Assembly (NCBI RefSeq): GCF_964204645.1
Contig: NC_134025.1
Coordinates: 18,756,001-18,820,000 of the forward strand
Length of the DNA: 64,000 nt
DNA from: Tubulanus polymorphus
Lineage: Eukaryota; Nemertea; Palaeonemertea; Tubulaniformes; Tubulanidae
Direction: 5' to 3'
Shown here: positions 11,240 to 22,403 of the stretch, in pieces
Position numbering within the stretch: the stretch's first letter is position 1
Layout: each line of letters opens with the position of its first letter
The notes under the pieces: generated by a model
What the model was told of the DNA's origin: nothing
Database searches by the model: none
Seen by the model: the letters and a program-made list of their open reading frames with translations, nothing else
Program-made: the position numbers and the translations under genes

Positions 11240-12181
11240 CGAGGTACCTTAAAATGAAAGTAGAAACAGTTCCAATATAATATCCGTAAAACGACATTTA
11301 TTTTTCAGATCAGGAAGCAGAATGTGTATAATATGATATGTGATTATAATAATATATGATAGTGATTATGATAAGTAATAATATTAAAATGGAGTAAGGC
11401 CTAAAATTAAGAATGATCAGCTTTAGAATTATATACAACCGGTTGGTTTCACATTTCAGACTATTCTTATACGTTTTCGAAATATCTATAGACAAATATA
11501 ACCCGTGCACGGTTAGTACCACTAAATTTCTTAGACTTAAACTGACAAACGTTAATGTCCGAGTAGTACCTAGTTAAATCTATTTCACAGGACACTTCGT
11601 GATAGTGATCAGAGATATCCATTTCTAGCTGACGAATGCTAAATATAAAAAGTCTCAGAATTGATAACTCTTTAATTACGATTTACACTAATGGACGAAT
11701 ATTGATAGTAATCTTAACTAATAATCACGGACCGGTGACTCGGCAGTTAAAGCCAGTCAGGTCATAAAAGATTCAGATTCTCAAGAGATAACAGAATTAT
11801 TCCGTAATACTAGCGGACAAGTGCTGAGTATACTGCTATCTAATTTGTAACATTTTGATTAGAAATTCAACATAAAGACCAATTTCAATCTAACTCCAAA
11901 TGAAATACAATAATAAAATCATGTTTATAAAAATAGCTAGCTGACAAAGGCTAGGAAAGAATAGACAAAAATATAGTAATATTGATAATAGATGTGTACT
12001 GTATAGGAATGTTGTTGATTAATCTTGTACGGCATGTAGATCTATAAGGTTTGAGCTATATACACATTCAAATACTCTAAAAGAAAAATACAAAATTTCC
12101 TACCTTAAAATGAAAGTAGAAACAGTTCCAATATAATATCCGTAAAACGACATTTATTTTTCAGATCAGGAAGCAGAATGT
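11240..12181. repeat. Pair of about 80 bp identical direct repeats around 0.78 kb
   Basis: The segment beginning TACCTTAAAATGAAAGTAGA and ending GATCAGGAAGCAGAATGT occurs at about 11244-11324 and again at about 12101-12181 with no difference visible. The intervening 776 bp is AT-rich and has no gene. The repeats lack the TG..CA ends of LTRs. A remnant of a recent tandem duplication or of an unknown element are both possible. Confidence 0.6.
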
Positions 12182-15100
12182 ATTGCCTTCCTGTCTGTTA
12201 CTCATTTTATATATTTTGTTATAATGAGGGCGGACCAAGGCTGATGATTGATCCCTCAGAGAAATACCCAATAAATTGACCCTTGACACAGCCAAAATCT
12301 CACACCTGGCAGGTTGGCACCTTAATGAGTTAATCAATGAAATAGCTTTTTGGCAGGCAAACAGTGAGATAATCACCTGAGTAGGCAGCTGTCCAGCAGC
12401 TCGCCCAAAATCACTATCAACACCAAAGTGGGTCTAATTTTATTTTTCGCAGGATGTTTGTACAAAGTTAACAACCTAGCTAATGGGTTGTTATTGTTAT
12501 GACAACTAAGAGTAGGCTCTTGTAACCATGCAGACAACACAGAAACTATGATGATTTCAAGTCAAAATCGAAGTATTTAGAAGAAAAAACTATTTTTCGA
12601 ATATTAACTAGAAATTCAGAATAATCATGATATTACGATCCGAGGGATACCAAATAAGCCTGGGTACCTTGACTACAAAATAAAACATTAAAAAGGTGGC
12701 TTTAGGGGTTAAACTACTATACGTAAATACGTCTGGACTGAGGAATATCGTATACTCGCGCCATCTAGCGAATAAAGAACCTGGAACAAATGAAATGTCC
12801 GGCTGTCAAAAGGTAATAGAGATGTTACGAGAGGTCATCGGTTGGTTTTTCGATGTATTTGATGATGTGCTGTAACTAAAACCATAGCGCCGAATTGATT
12901 TAGGGTGTTTTAGTTTAAAAAAAGAAGCCGATTTAGTCGAATCGGAACAGTTTTCCAACTAATTACTACCAACGGAATTCCTTTGTATCACGAGTACATA
13001 ATTTCTAAATTGTTGATATATCTCAAATATCGTTGATGAGTCATATATAATGAAGGTCGAAGGTTAAGAGGGTCGATTTATTGGAACTTTAAAGGCATAG
13101 TTATATAATTTCTGGAATGAAAAAAATCAAAGTTTGGAACTTAAACATAGTGAACTTGGATTTTAAAAAGGAATCATCAGCATGTCTCCTTTACAATGAA
13201 GGATTCAATCCGATGTTGATTCTACTTGCTTAAAGGGTACATGTGCAGTTAATAGAATATCATGTCATACTTTTTCTATGAAGTAATATGTTCACAAGTT
13301 ATAATATGCTACTGATTATCATGAAATACACTAATAAATCGGCAATTTCAGCAGGTGCTCAATTTATCTAGATGTGTGCAGGTATGACGGTATCCTGACG
13401 TCATCTCTGTTGAAAGCTTACTGTTTACTTAGTTTCTGCTCATTTCAAAAGGGTATTTTATGATTTTTTAAATTAATGATTTCTAAAGTATTGTTGGTGC
13501 CATCGTATATGATATGATAAACATATATGTTAGTGGGTGCACCATATAGCCGTGATATCAGAGGAAACAATTATATACGTATATGGGCTAGAGAGCGCAT
13601 ATGTGCTAAGACTTATCACCGACATACCGTGAAAAAAGCAACAGTGGGTTTGGTGAACTATGTAAACAAAGTGAAGAATAAATGAATGACGCATTTATAA
13701 GTAATCATTCCTATGCGAAATAAGCATTGCGTTTATCAATCACGAAAAGTACAATTCATTGGCCATGTGGCCAAAAGAAAAAATGTTTGAGACGCTGAAG
13801 CAAGAGTTTCGGTGGACAGCAATCAAACCCAGGCAAGTATGGCGCCAGAGAGGCGATCCGATGTTTATTGGACAGTGTCTGTCATCGAGAGGATTTCCGA
13901 GGTTGCGCCAGACGTGATGACGCAATCAACTGGGACTATCGTAGCTACGTCACCAAGCAATGATGCTGAGCTGACCTACTATTTTGATATCGGAAAAGCT
14001 GACCGTGTGAAGAAATTGATATCTGTTATCGCTCATCACCGCTCAATGAGACACACGTGAGAATCCCACACCTGTTGCTGGCGCACTGTTGCCGGGGCAC
14101 CGCTCCAGGGAGAATTAGTACGTATGATCACAAATGTGAAAATGCAGTGTTAAGTACTATAGCAATGCAACACAATATGTACAACATAATAGTTGGTTAC
14201 TGGGAAAATTGTTGTTATGTATTAATGCAGTAATGGATTACTCCAATAAAAAGGTTCACAGTTTTTCATGCAGTCAACCTCGGCTAATTCCTATCACCGT
14301 CCTTACATAAATCAGAGTGAGACTGATTGCTACCCGGCCAAATTGCCCCTAAACAACTGTTTTCATGGGTCCCAAATGAGCCCTGAATAAAAACGCTGGA
14401 CCAGGTTCAAGCCAAATCTAGCACGAGCTAGAGGTTCCGGAAGTGACACTTGTTGCTTTTTTGTAGTATCCGGTGAGCGTGGTTTACGTGTGTTCCAGGC
14501 ACGGGTCCAATTTTTTGGCTGTAGCCTGTTCCAGGGCCAATTTGGCCCGTGCCCAATTGGCCTCTGTGTGATGACAGCTGATGTGATGTACAATTAACTG
14601 ATAATCTGTAGTTCTAATCCAACCACTTAGACTTCACTTAAACACTTGATCCAACACTATGGTTGCAGTAAAGTGCGTCCTCTAGTATCAAATACAGGTG
14701 ACCTCTCATTACCCCTCAAGAGCCTTGTTACCTATTGAAATGTCTGATCTGTTTCTTATTACTTATTCGCTAGGTGGCACTCTCCTCTATCTTCAATTCA
14801 TTTTTTCGTAACCATGTCTGGTCTGCTGATAAACATCAACAACGTTGACCTCGACCGCGGTCAATCGACTACATGGACACAACAAATCGCCAGGTGATAG
14901 CGCAAGCTAATCCAGATGTCTAAACACGATTGCGTAAGCATGTCTGCTGACCGCGAGCGAGCGGTTACTACACGTAACGAAGTTGCGTCTATTAATATCT
15001 GGCTATGGAAATAGGTTACTTTATAAAATATACTACAGGTGTGAAACTCATAGATATATACATATACATTGAATGATTTGTGAAATAAGCGAAATTAACA

Positions 15101-16201
15101 TAAATTTCATCCTTAATTTAAACAGTGCAACAATGTTATCAAGTTTTTAGCATTCTATCTGACTGGATCGTGAAGATAGTTGATCACAATCAATTAAGAA
15201 ATATTGTAAATAATAGTTTATCAGCAAGTCGTTGACAATTCAATATTTTCAATGTTTATAGACATGAGAATTTTAAACATAACATAGTGGATATACGGTA
15301 ACGAAGGGGTAAATTATGACGCTAATAAAGTCAAAATACAAAAAGAGAATAAAGATTATAAGAGAGATGAAAAAAGATATATACATTCATCTACGAAGTC
15401 AATTAATTGCGGCTTATTACTACATCATTTGGTGTAAACGCGTCGCTGTGCTGAGAGGTGCTGAGAGGTGCGAAAACAGCAAAATCGTTTCCAATCGAAC
15501 ATGAAATCATGGAATGATGTGGCAGAGCACTGATTCATTTCTTGAGGATTGACAAATTCGATGTTCACATTTTTGAATGTTTGGGGCTACAAGAACCAAG
15601 ACTAACCACAGTATCATTACCATAATAAGCTTTGTCTATTATCAATGAGAAATACACGGTCCGACCGATTAGTTTGGAATTGATTGGAACGCATTTAATT
15701 TGGGTCAGATACCAGGCCTACACCCACCTCACATATCAATAACTGTAACCTTCCCAAAACTAAGCCGCCAGATAACACTGCTCAATGGGAAGTATTACTG
15801 CTAAACTTGTCAAATCAAGTCTAGATGTATATGAATCCATCAGGTAATATGTAAATAGTATGTTCTGTAAATAACTTTTGTTATGTTTTAAGATACGTTT
15901 TCATTTACTTCCTAAATGAATACTGTTTTTCCTCCATATAACATAGAAGTGGTTGGAGTGTAATGAATATTCGTATTCGTATTAAAAGTATTGAGAGCAA
16001 TCTGATCGAATAGTATTAAAACATGTGTGTAACTGAAGCTTTTATATGTATATATTGTTAGTGAATGCATGTTGTTTTTGTAGAATGAATTTTATCTGTA
16101 AACGATACATAATCTGTATCCTAAATGCACCATTTGTTGTTCGTAATGAAAGTGAAGTTTAAGTCTAGACTTCGGTCTATCGAATATCTGGTCTTGACTC
16201 G
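12182..16201. other. Intron sequence with scattered short repeat relics
   Basis: Fragments of the 9-10 kb and 25-26 kb repeat families recur: a GCGAATAA..AAC block near 12770 and 14765, the GACGTCT/TCTGCTG block near 14910-14955, and GTGAAATAAGCGAAAT near 15070 (also near 10400). A single pogo-like end lies near 14272. Frames at 13812-14060 and its complement show no recognisable domain. The rest is featureless. Confidence 0.45.
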
Positions 16202-16210
16202 CTGAATGGC

Positions 16211-17726
16211 GGTAGGGTCTGAAACACGGCCCCGGCCGCGGCCACACATCTGAAATACGGTACCGGCCGCGGCCGCACACGTCTATAACACGGCCCCGCC
16301 CCTATTGACGATAATACAAAATGCTAAAATTGTAAATACTAATACTTTTGCGGGTAAATGTATCGGTTAGAATTCTATTTGAATTTACTTCGCACAGTTC
16401 GGTGAATCAGCTTGCCATCATTTTAACACTGAGCACCGTGCTCCAGTGTTGTTAATGTGACAAATCTCCAAGCAATGAACACGGAAAGAGTACAGCTAGG
16501 GATAAGTTGATTTTTGTATGTGTGAGAGAGTGCATGGAAGTGTGAATTAACCCTTTTCTTCTCTTCTTCTAATGTAACATTTCTTTTTTGGGTGGTATAT
16601 CCTACGAGCTATGCTTTTTTAGGTCTTCTCCTCTGATAAATTATGTAAATTTATACGTAATTTGTGCAAAAACATCATAATTTATAATAAAAAGTATATT
16701 ACTTGCTATAAATTGCTATAATTTTCAGAAAATGGACAAACAAACAATCATAGTGTTCATTTTATCCCACAATGATCAACTAGTAGATACATAATATTCA
16801 ACAACAAAAAAACAGGCAACAAAACATACTCTCACCCAAATTAGAATCACCAGTCGAAGGAGGTAAATAACTCAAGTTTCCCCAAGTAAATTATCCATAC
16901 GAGCTTTTCGGGTATTGTGTGGGTGATACATTTAAGGTAGAAAAGTTGATTTGTTGGCACAAAGAAATGCACTCATAATGCAGGTCTTAGATTATTTGTT
17001 ATACTTAACCTAAGAACCAAAAAAACCTAAGGCCCCTGAAATATTGAGCTGCTTCTTACTGCGGTCTCTCAACTACCATGGTCAGATTAACATAAATACT
17101 GCATGTATGCATAAAAAAATTTGAAAAATTAATGAAAGGAGCCTGTAAATTACGTGGAACTTTTAATGCTATACCGCAGAGCATTATCTCAGGGGTTTCT
17201 TGGTTGAATAAAAACGCTTAAAGCAGACTGTTGTCCTGGCGAATCAAGAGTGGTCACCTGGAGATAGATAAAACTAACTTTAGACAAAATCAACTATCTT
17301 GAATATAATGCGATTTGCTAATTTGTAAACTATGAAACATTTCATAGAAATGCATTCAAACCATTTAGGGTGATTTTGCTAAAACCTTTTTTCCAGTGGC
17401 AGATTTAGGGAGTGGTCTCGGGGCCCAGATTCCTGCCTATGATATTATAGCCACTACAAAAAAAACTCATACTAACTAAATGTATTATTTTATAATTTAA
17501 TTATAGCTCCTCGCAAAGCAAAAGGTAGATAGATAGGCATCTGGTTTGGGCCAAAATGACAGAGTCGATTGAAGCTTAACCGTTCAAAGTTGAAATAGTC
17601 TATATTTGGACTTGTGATAGATAGTAGAAAATCTTTTTCTTTCATTTGACCATTTAAACGAAAAAAAAGAGCAGCCGCGGCCGTGTTTAAGACGTGTGCC
17701 GCCGGGGCCGTGTTTCAGACCCTACC
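16211..17726. mobile_element. Mutator-like non-autonomous DNA transposon with 9 bp target duplication
   Basis: Both ends begin GGTAGGGTCTGAAACACGGC and continue for at least 25 bp as a perfect inverted repeat. The element is flanked exactly by the 9 bp direct repeat CTGAATGGC (16202-16210 and 17727-17735). A 9 bp duplication is the hallmark of Mutator-like elements. The subterminal region at each end holds further diverged GC-rich units (..AACACGGCC..GGCCGCGG..), in sharp contrast to the AT-rich interior. No transposase frame is present, so mobilisation would need a partner. The superfamily rests on the duplication length and long GC-rich ends only. Confidence 0.78.
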
Positions 17727-17735
17727 CTGAATGGC

Positions 17736-18457
17736 GAAAGCCAACCTAGACGTTAAAACACGATTGCATAACTATTTCTGCTGCAGTGGGCTTTTTAGTG
17801 AGCGTCTAACCTGGACCGTAAGCTACGTCACTAAGTTGCATTAATTTATATACAGCTATGTGAACAAATTACAAGGCATTTTCAATTGCGATGTCTGATT
17901 CGTTTCTTGTAACTTATTCGCTAGATGGCGCGAGTATACTATTGGTCAAATATTCGTATTCGTATTCCTCATAGGCACATCTGCTCATAATCGATGCAAG
18001 ATGTCCAACACTATTGCGTAACTGTGTCTGTTGGTGAGCGGTAACCCCGACCTTGACCGACTAGTCAATTGAGACGTCTAAACAACCATCTTATCTCTGC
18101 GCCAATGTCAGTGTTCTCACTGTTACCATGCAACCGTGGTAACTATTGGATTAGAATAGAATAGAACATATTTATGTGCGCTCTCATTTCCAGCCATTTT
18201 TGGTTTAGGGATGGTTAAAAATGTTCTTTTTTTTATGTTTTCTATGGAATTTGATAGATAGGAAAATATTAAGTTTAATAGAATATTGAAATGATTGTTT
18301 TTTCATCTTTGACAATGGATTTATCCTGCGGGAAGGGTGATTTATACGGCCGGAAGAAAGCGTCTGTTTATTTTATATCTTACAATTTCATGGGCTTGCA
18401 GATATTGACTTCTTGGTGAGGGGATTCGATAACTTTCTCTCTTGTTAAGGGCTCGGG
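17736..18457. other. Intron sequence with relics of the local repeat family
   Basis: Short blocks shared with 9-15 kb and 25-26 kb (GACGTCTAAAC, TTATTCGCTAGATGGCGCGAG) lie at 17740-18090. The last few hundred bases up to the LTR are unremarkable. Confidence 0.45.
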
Positions 18458-19319
18458 TGTCACGACCTTGCATTCATAACTTCATATATTCATGCATTCT
18501 GCATGCATTCATAACTTCATATATTCATGCATTCTGCATGCATGCATAGCTTATAGCTAGCTGTGTGTTTGTTGGGATCGGCGCACCTTTCTCAATGTGA
18601 CCATTCAACCCTAGCGGTCAATTCTATATAAGATTTGGTTTAAGCGTCGTTTCACTAGACACGACAAACCCGTCCAGCTGTTAGGACACCGTATTGGGTG
18701 TAGTATAGTAACACATGTATGCTGTTCACGGGGTAAGTTAAACTATTCTAATATTCATTCTTAATAATCATTCCAAGCAAATTGCTTAATAGATAAACCA
18801 TTGTATTGTTCTATCTTCGGATAAATCTTTGTATTATAATCAAATAACATTACAATTGAGACGCACGTTTGGTTTGCAGGGTTTATGACCCTTATAAATG
18901 TCGTAACAATAATTGTTGTTGTCTTTTAGTTTGTGAATTATATCCACTCAGATACGTCAAGTGAGTGCGTGTCTCGAAACCTCCCGTACTCAAGCTACGC
19001 CAGTTAGTGCGGTTAACGTCTGAGCGCCTGATATTTCAGTTACTAACGGACGGTCGTCAACATTCGCAATATCCTGGGAGACCCACATACGTTGATCAGT
19101 GTGCACCCATCAAGGTCACGTCTCACTCGGATACCACCACGGCTCACTACTGGAGAAGTGTGATCAAACTCTAACTCTAACTCCATTCTAATTAACTGTA
19201 GAACTTACGTTGGAATAAATTTGTAATTCGTTTTGTTTTAATTTAAGAATTCTTGTCGTCCGTTGTTGATTCTCTGCTATCGGATATCCTATTGGGGTTT
19301 TCCACGGACCCTCGTGACA
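18458..19319 (+). repeat. 5' LTR of the Gmr1-like element
   Basis: It starts TGTCACGACC and ends CTCGTGACA, the TG..CA form of LTRs. A likely TATA box (TATATAAG) is at 18625-18632 and a poly(A) signal AATAAA at 19214-19219. Near its start a block of about 36 bp (CATTCATAACTTCATATATT...) is present twice, whereas the 3' LTR has it once; this explains most of the 862 versus 834 bp length difference. Confidence 0.92.
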
Positions 19320-19320
19320 A

Positions 19321-19340
19321 TGGTGGCAGCGGTGGGATAT
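19321..19340 (+). promoter_or_regulatory. Probable primer-binding site
   Basis: TGGTGGCAGCGGTGGGAT begins one base after the 5' LTR end, the expected position for the tRNA primer site. TGG at its start pairs with the CCA tail of a tRNA. The primer tRNA was not identified. Confidence 0.6.
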
Positions 19341-19780
19341 CCTTAGCGGAAGAATTAACGTTAGACTTCAAATTTCATACAGATTTGTCACGTATTTTAT
19401 ATATATTATGTAAAGTATCTGTATCATTTATTCTCTTTAAAGAGCAGTTCATTGTTACTAGTAACGGAAGACTTGCTTCACAAACCTTCTCATGTACGTT
19501 CATATATGGAAAATGGTGTTGAAACGTGAATGAAGAACAGTCAAAGTAAAGTTTATCCCGTAACGGTTGCACATGTGTAACATATCAGGTAGTGTTCACC
19601 GGTGAGTGTTAATATTGTGAAAGTTGCGCTTAAGGGGGATTAATCGTTCGAAATTCCTTTTTGCACACCAATTGTTCATACTGTTCACGTTGTTGTACTG
19701 GTCACTTGGTCAGCTTTGATACTGCTTGCTTTCGTATATTGAATGTATGTATTGATATGTTGTTTAATCTTTGATGCAAA

Positions 19781-20005
19781 ATGGATTTAGAGAAATTAAT
19801 TAATCTTGGCAAGAAATTGGGGTATGAAGGTAAAGAGTTGCAAAGTTACTGTTCTGAGCAACAGAATTTAGAAAGAGAACGTGAGCAACAGAATCTCGAA
19901 CGTGAGGAGCGTAGGTTGCGTCGGGAACATGAGTTAAAAGTCCTGGAAGCACAAGCACGTTTACCAGCACCGGCACCTGGTGGTGGGGATAGAACGGCTC
20001 CTTAA
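19781..20005 (+). CDS. Gag N-terminus of the Gmr1-like element, cut off by a stop codon
   Basis: The ATG at 19781 opens a 74-codon frame. Residues 24-60 are a Glu/Arg/Gln-rich heptad-like stretch with the repeated unit EQQNLERE, a predicted coiled coil, followed by a Pro/Ala/Gly linker. It ends at TAA 20003-20005, but the same frame continues open immediately afterwards with LPWFDEKRDDIDVYLLRFE, a typical start of the capsid-like part of gypsy Gag. The stop therefore sits inside Gag and is probably a nonsense mutation. Readthrough cannot be excluded from sequence alone. Confidence 0.78.
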   Translation: MDLEKLINLGKKLGYEGKELQSYCSEQQNLEREREQQNLEREERRLRREHELKVLEAQARLPAPAPGGGDRTAP

Positions 20006-22390
20006 CTACCCTGGTTTGACGAGAAGCGAGATGACATTGATGTCTATCTGCTGCGGTTTGAGAGACACGCAGTATGTCAAAAATGGGATAGAGCATTGTG
20101 GTCTGTTCATCTAAGCGCTCTTTTGTCAGGTAAGGCATTAGAAGTTTATTCTAGACTCCCTTCTACGGAGATAAATGACTTTGATAAACTTAAATTGGCT
20201 TTACTTAAGAGATTTGCTCTCACAGAAGATGGCTTTAAAAAGAAATTAAAATCTTCTCGCCCTGAGACGGGCGAGACTTTTACACAATTCTCTGTACGAC
20301 TAGAAAATTATGCCATACGTTGGATTGAATTGTCTGGTACAGAGAAGTCATATGATCAATTATTAGATTTAATCCTGCGTGATGCTTTTATTCAAGCTTG
20401 TAATCGGGATTTAGCTATGTTTCTCAAGGAACGGACGCCTAAATCTTTGTCTGAGATGGTTAAATTAGCTGATCAGTATTGTGAAGCTCATGGCGGCGAT
20501 GCAATTGGTTTGTCTCGTAGTAAGCCATCAAAACCAGCGTTTTCTAAACAGGTTTCAGTCCTGGAGAATAGTAAGACGTCCGAGAAACCGAGGGATGGGA
20601 ACGATGGTATAACTTCGACTGAAGGTAAATCATCAAGGTTTAAGATTGCTAGACCGACTTGTGAATATTGCAATAAGAAGGGGCATACTGTTGAAAGATG
20701 TTATAGTAAACACCCTGACTTAAGACCAGTTCAAAACAGTTCTGCTGCTAGTTTAAGAGACAGTCATTGTTTATTTGAAACTAGTAATCTACCATTGTCT
20801 AAAGGTAAAGTAGGTAATTTTACTGTTGTTATGTTAAGAGACTCTGGTTGTAGTGGAGTTGTGGTGAGTAGACGTCTGGTTGACGCTTCTCAGTTTACAA
20901 ATGAGACACAGGAATTTATTTGTGTCGATAGTAGGGTTATTCGCGCCCCAGTTGCGAGAATACATGTAGATACACCCTATTATACTGGTGAATGTGATGC
21001 TTGGGTTATTGATTCCCCTAGTTACGAGTTAATTATAGGGAATATTCCGGGTGCTAGGCATCCAAATAATCCAAATGGTTTATGGCAGGTAGGCGAGACG
21101 CACGCAGTCCAGACTAGGGCTAAAAAATTGAGTGAGACTCGCAAGATGCCGCCGTTAGATGTTCCGGTTATTGAAGGTAATCAGTCACCTTCTGAGTTTA
21201 TAAATTCACAAGAACGTGATGAAACTTTATACAACGTACTTCGATTAGGCAAACAAGGTGTAGTGAAGTCTAAACCTAATGGAGCAACGTCTCAGTTTGT
21301 TTTTAAAAATGGTATTCTTTTTAGGAGGTTTTCATCACCTAAGGTGAGAAACGGTCACGTATTCATGCAGGTAGTAGTTCCAAAATCCCATAGGTCGAAA
21401 GTCATGGCAGTTGCGCATGAATCTCCCATGAGTGGTCATATGGCTGCTGGCCGGACTAAGGACAGGGTACGCGAGCATTTTTACTGGCCTGGTGTTGATT
21501 CGGACATTATTCGTTTCTGTCGCTCATGTGATATATGTCAAAAAACTTTTCCTAAAGGCAAAGTACCTAGAGCTCCATTATGTAATCTTCCATTGATTGG
21601 CACCCCATTCGAGCGTGTTGCGGTTGATTTAATAGGTCCAATCACGCCTAAGACCGAAAAGGGTAACCGATATATTTTGACTCTAGTAGATTTTGCTACT
21701 CGGTATCCTGAGGCTATAGCATTACGCGCAATTGATGTAGAGCCGGTAGCAGAAGCTTTATTAGATATTTTTTCTAGAATGGGTATACCTAGAGAAATCC
21801 TCTCTGACAATGGAGGCCAATTTACAGGTGAAATGATGAAAGAGGTACATAGATTGATTTCAGTTCGAGGCATAACGACCACACCATACCATGCCATGGG
21901 GAATGGATTGTGCGAAAGATATAATGGCACTTTAAAGTCGATGCTGAAGAAGGTATGTAGTAATAAGCCCGAAACTTGGGATCGTTATCTGAGCGCAGTA
22001 TTGTTTGCTTATAGAGAGGTGCCTCAGGAAAGTACAGGATTCTCCCCGTTTGAATTAATATATGGATTCAGAGTAAGAGGTCCAACCGCAGTTCTTAAAG
22101 AACTCTGGACAAAAGAGTTTCCAGATCCAGATGTGCAAACTGTGTACCAGTATGTATTAGATCTTAAAGATCGGTTTGAATTTTCTGTTAAATTAGCACA
22201 AGAAAATTTAACAAGTGCTGCTAAAAAACAAAAGAAGCAGTACGATCGTAAATCTAAACTGCGTAATCTGAAGGTTGGTGAAAGAGTTTTACTTTTACTA
22301 CCAAGTAAGACAAATAAATTGCTTCTACAATGGAGGGTCCATACTCTATTGTTGAGAAAGTTAATGATCTCGATTACAGAATTAGGATAG
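20006..22390 (+). CDS. Gag-protease-integrase section of the Gmr1-like polyprotein
   Basis: Read in the same frame as the Gag N-terminus. In order: capsid-like Gag (to about 20650); a zinc knuckle CEYCNKKGHTVERC at about 20660; an aspartic protease with the DSG catalytic motif (MLRDSGCSGVVVSRR) at about 20840; then integrase. Integrase has the HHCC zinc finger (HESPMSGH ... CRSCDICQ, about 21417-21540), a catalytic core with D in VDLIGPI (about 21625), D in SDNGGQF (about 21805) and E in GLCERYNG (about 21915). All three catalytic acids are present. Near 22334 the frame slips and the last about 17 codons before the stop at 22388-22390 are out of register with the true C-terminus. Confidence 0.9.
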   Translation, partial: LPWFDEKRDDIDVYLLRFERHAVCQKWDRALWSVHLSALLSGKALEVYSRLPSTEINDFDKLKLALLKRFALTEDGFKKKLKSSRPETGETFTQFSVRLENYAIRWIELSGTEKSYDQLLDLILRDAFIQACNRDLAMFLKERTPKSLSEMVKLADQYCEAHGGDAIGLSRSKPSKPAFSKQVSVLENSKTSEKPRDGNDGITSTEGKSSRFKIARPTCEYCNKKGHTVERCYSKHPDLRPVQNSSAASLRDSHCLFETSNLPLSKGKVGNFTVVMLRDSGCSGVVVSRRLVDASQFTNETQEFICVDSRVIRAPVARIHVDTPYYTGECDAWVIDSPSYELIIGNIPGARHPNNPNGLWQVGETHAVQTRAKKLSETRKMPPLDVPVIEGNQSPSEFINSQERDETLYNVLRLGKQGVVKSKPNGATSQFVFKNGILFRRFSSPKVRNGHVFMQVVVPKSHRSKVMAVAHESPMSGHMAAGRTKDRVREHFYWPGVDSDIIRFCRSCDICQKTFPKGKVPRAPLCNLPLIGTPFERVAVDLIGPITPKTEKGNRYILTLVDFATRYPEAIALRAIDVEPVAEALLDIFSRMGIPREILSDNGGQFTGEMMKEVHRLISVRGITTTPYHAMGNGLCERYNGTLKSMLKKVCSNKPETWDRYLSAVLFAYREVPQESTGFSPFELIYGFRVRGPTAVLKELWTKEFPDPDVQTVYQYVLDLKDRFEFSVKLAQENLTSAAKKQKKQYDRKSKLRNLKVGERVLLLLPSKTNKLLLQWRVHTLLLRKLMISITELG

Positions 22391-22403
22391 GAAAAAAGTT
22401 AAA
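22336..22403 (+). pseudogene. Integrase GPY/F module in a shifted frame
   Basis: From 22336 a different frame reads GPYSIVEKVNDLDYRIRIGK, the GPY/F module that closes gypsy integrases. It lies one base out of register with the upstream integrase. A second one-base change of register is needed around the A-run at 22392-22397 before the frame of the RT section (KVKVYHINMLK) begins. Two single-base losses within about 60 bp explain this most simply and imply that integrase and RT were once one continuous frame. Confidence 0.75.

Noticed and set aside
13812-14060. 82-codon plus-strand frame with an open frame on the complementary strand
   Set aside because: It starts at GTG, has no recognisable domain or splice signals, and two other frames are open across the same stretch.
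16092-16280. 62-codon Arg-rich minus-strand frame
   Set aside because: It overlaps the GC-rich terminal repeat of the Mutator-like element.
18965-19174. 69-codon frame repeated identically at 24707-24916
   Set aside because: It lies inside both LTRs and is identical because the LTRs are; composition is not protein-like and it overlaps the likely transcript start and R region.
22391-22398. Programmed -1 frameshift site between integrase and RT
   Set aside because: A slippery A AAA AAG is present, but a second register change 60 bp upstream is also needed, so two deletions explain the region better. Kept only as an alternative.
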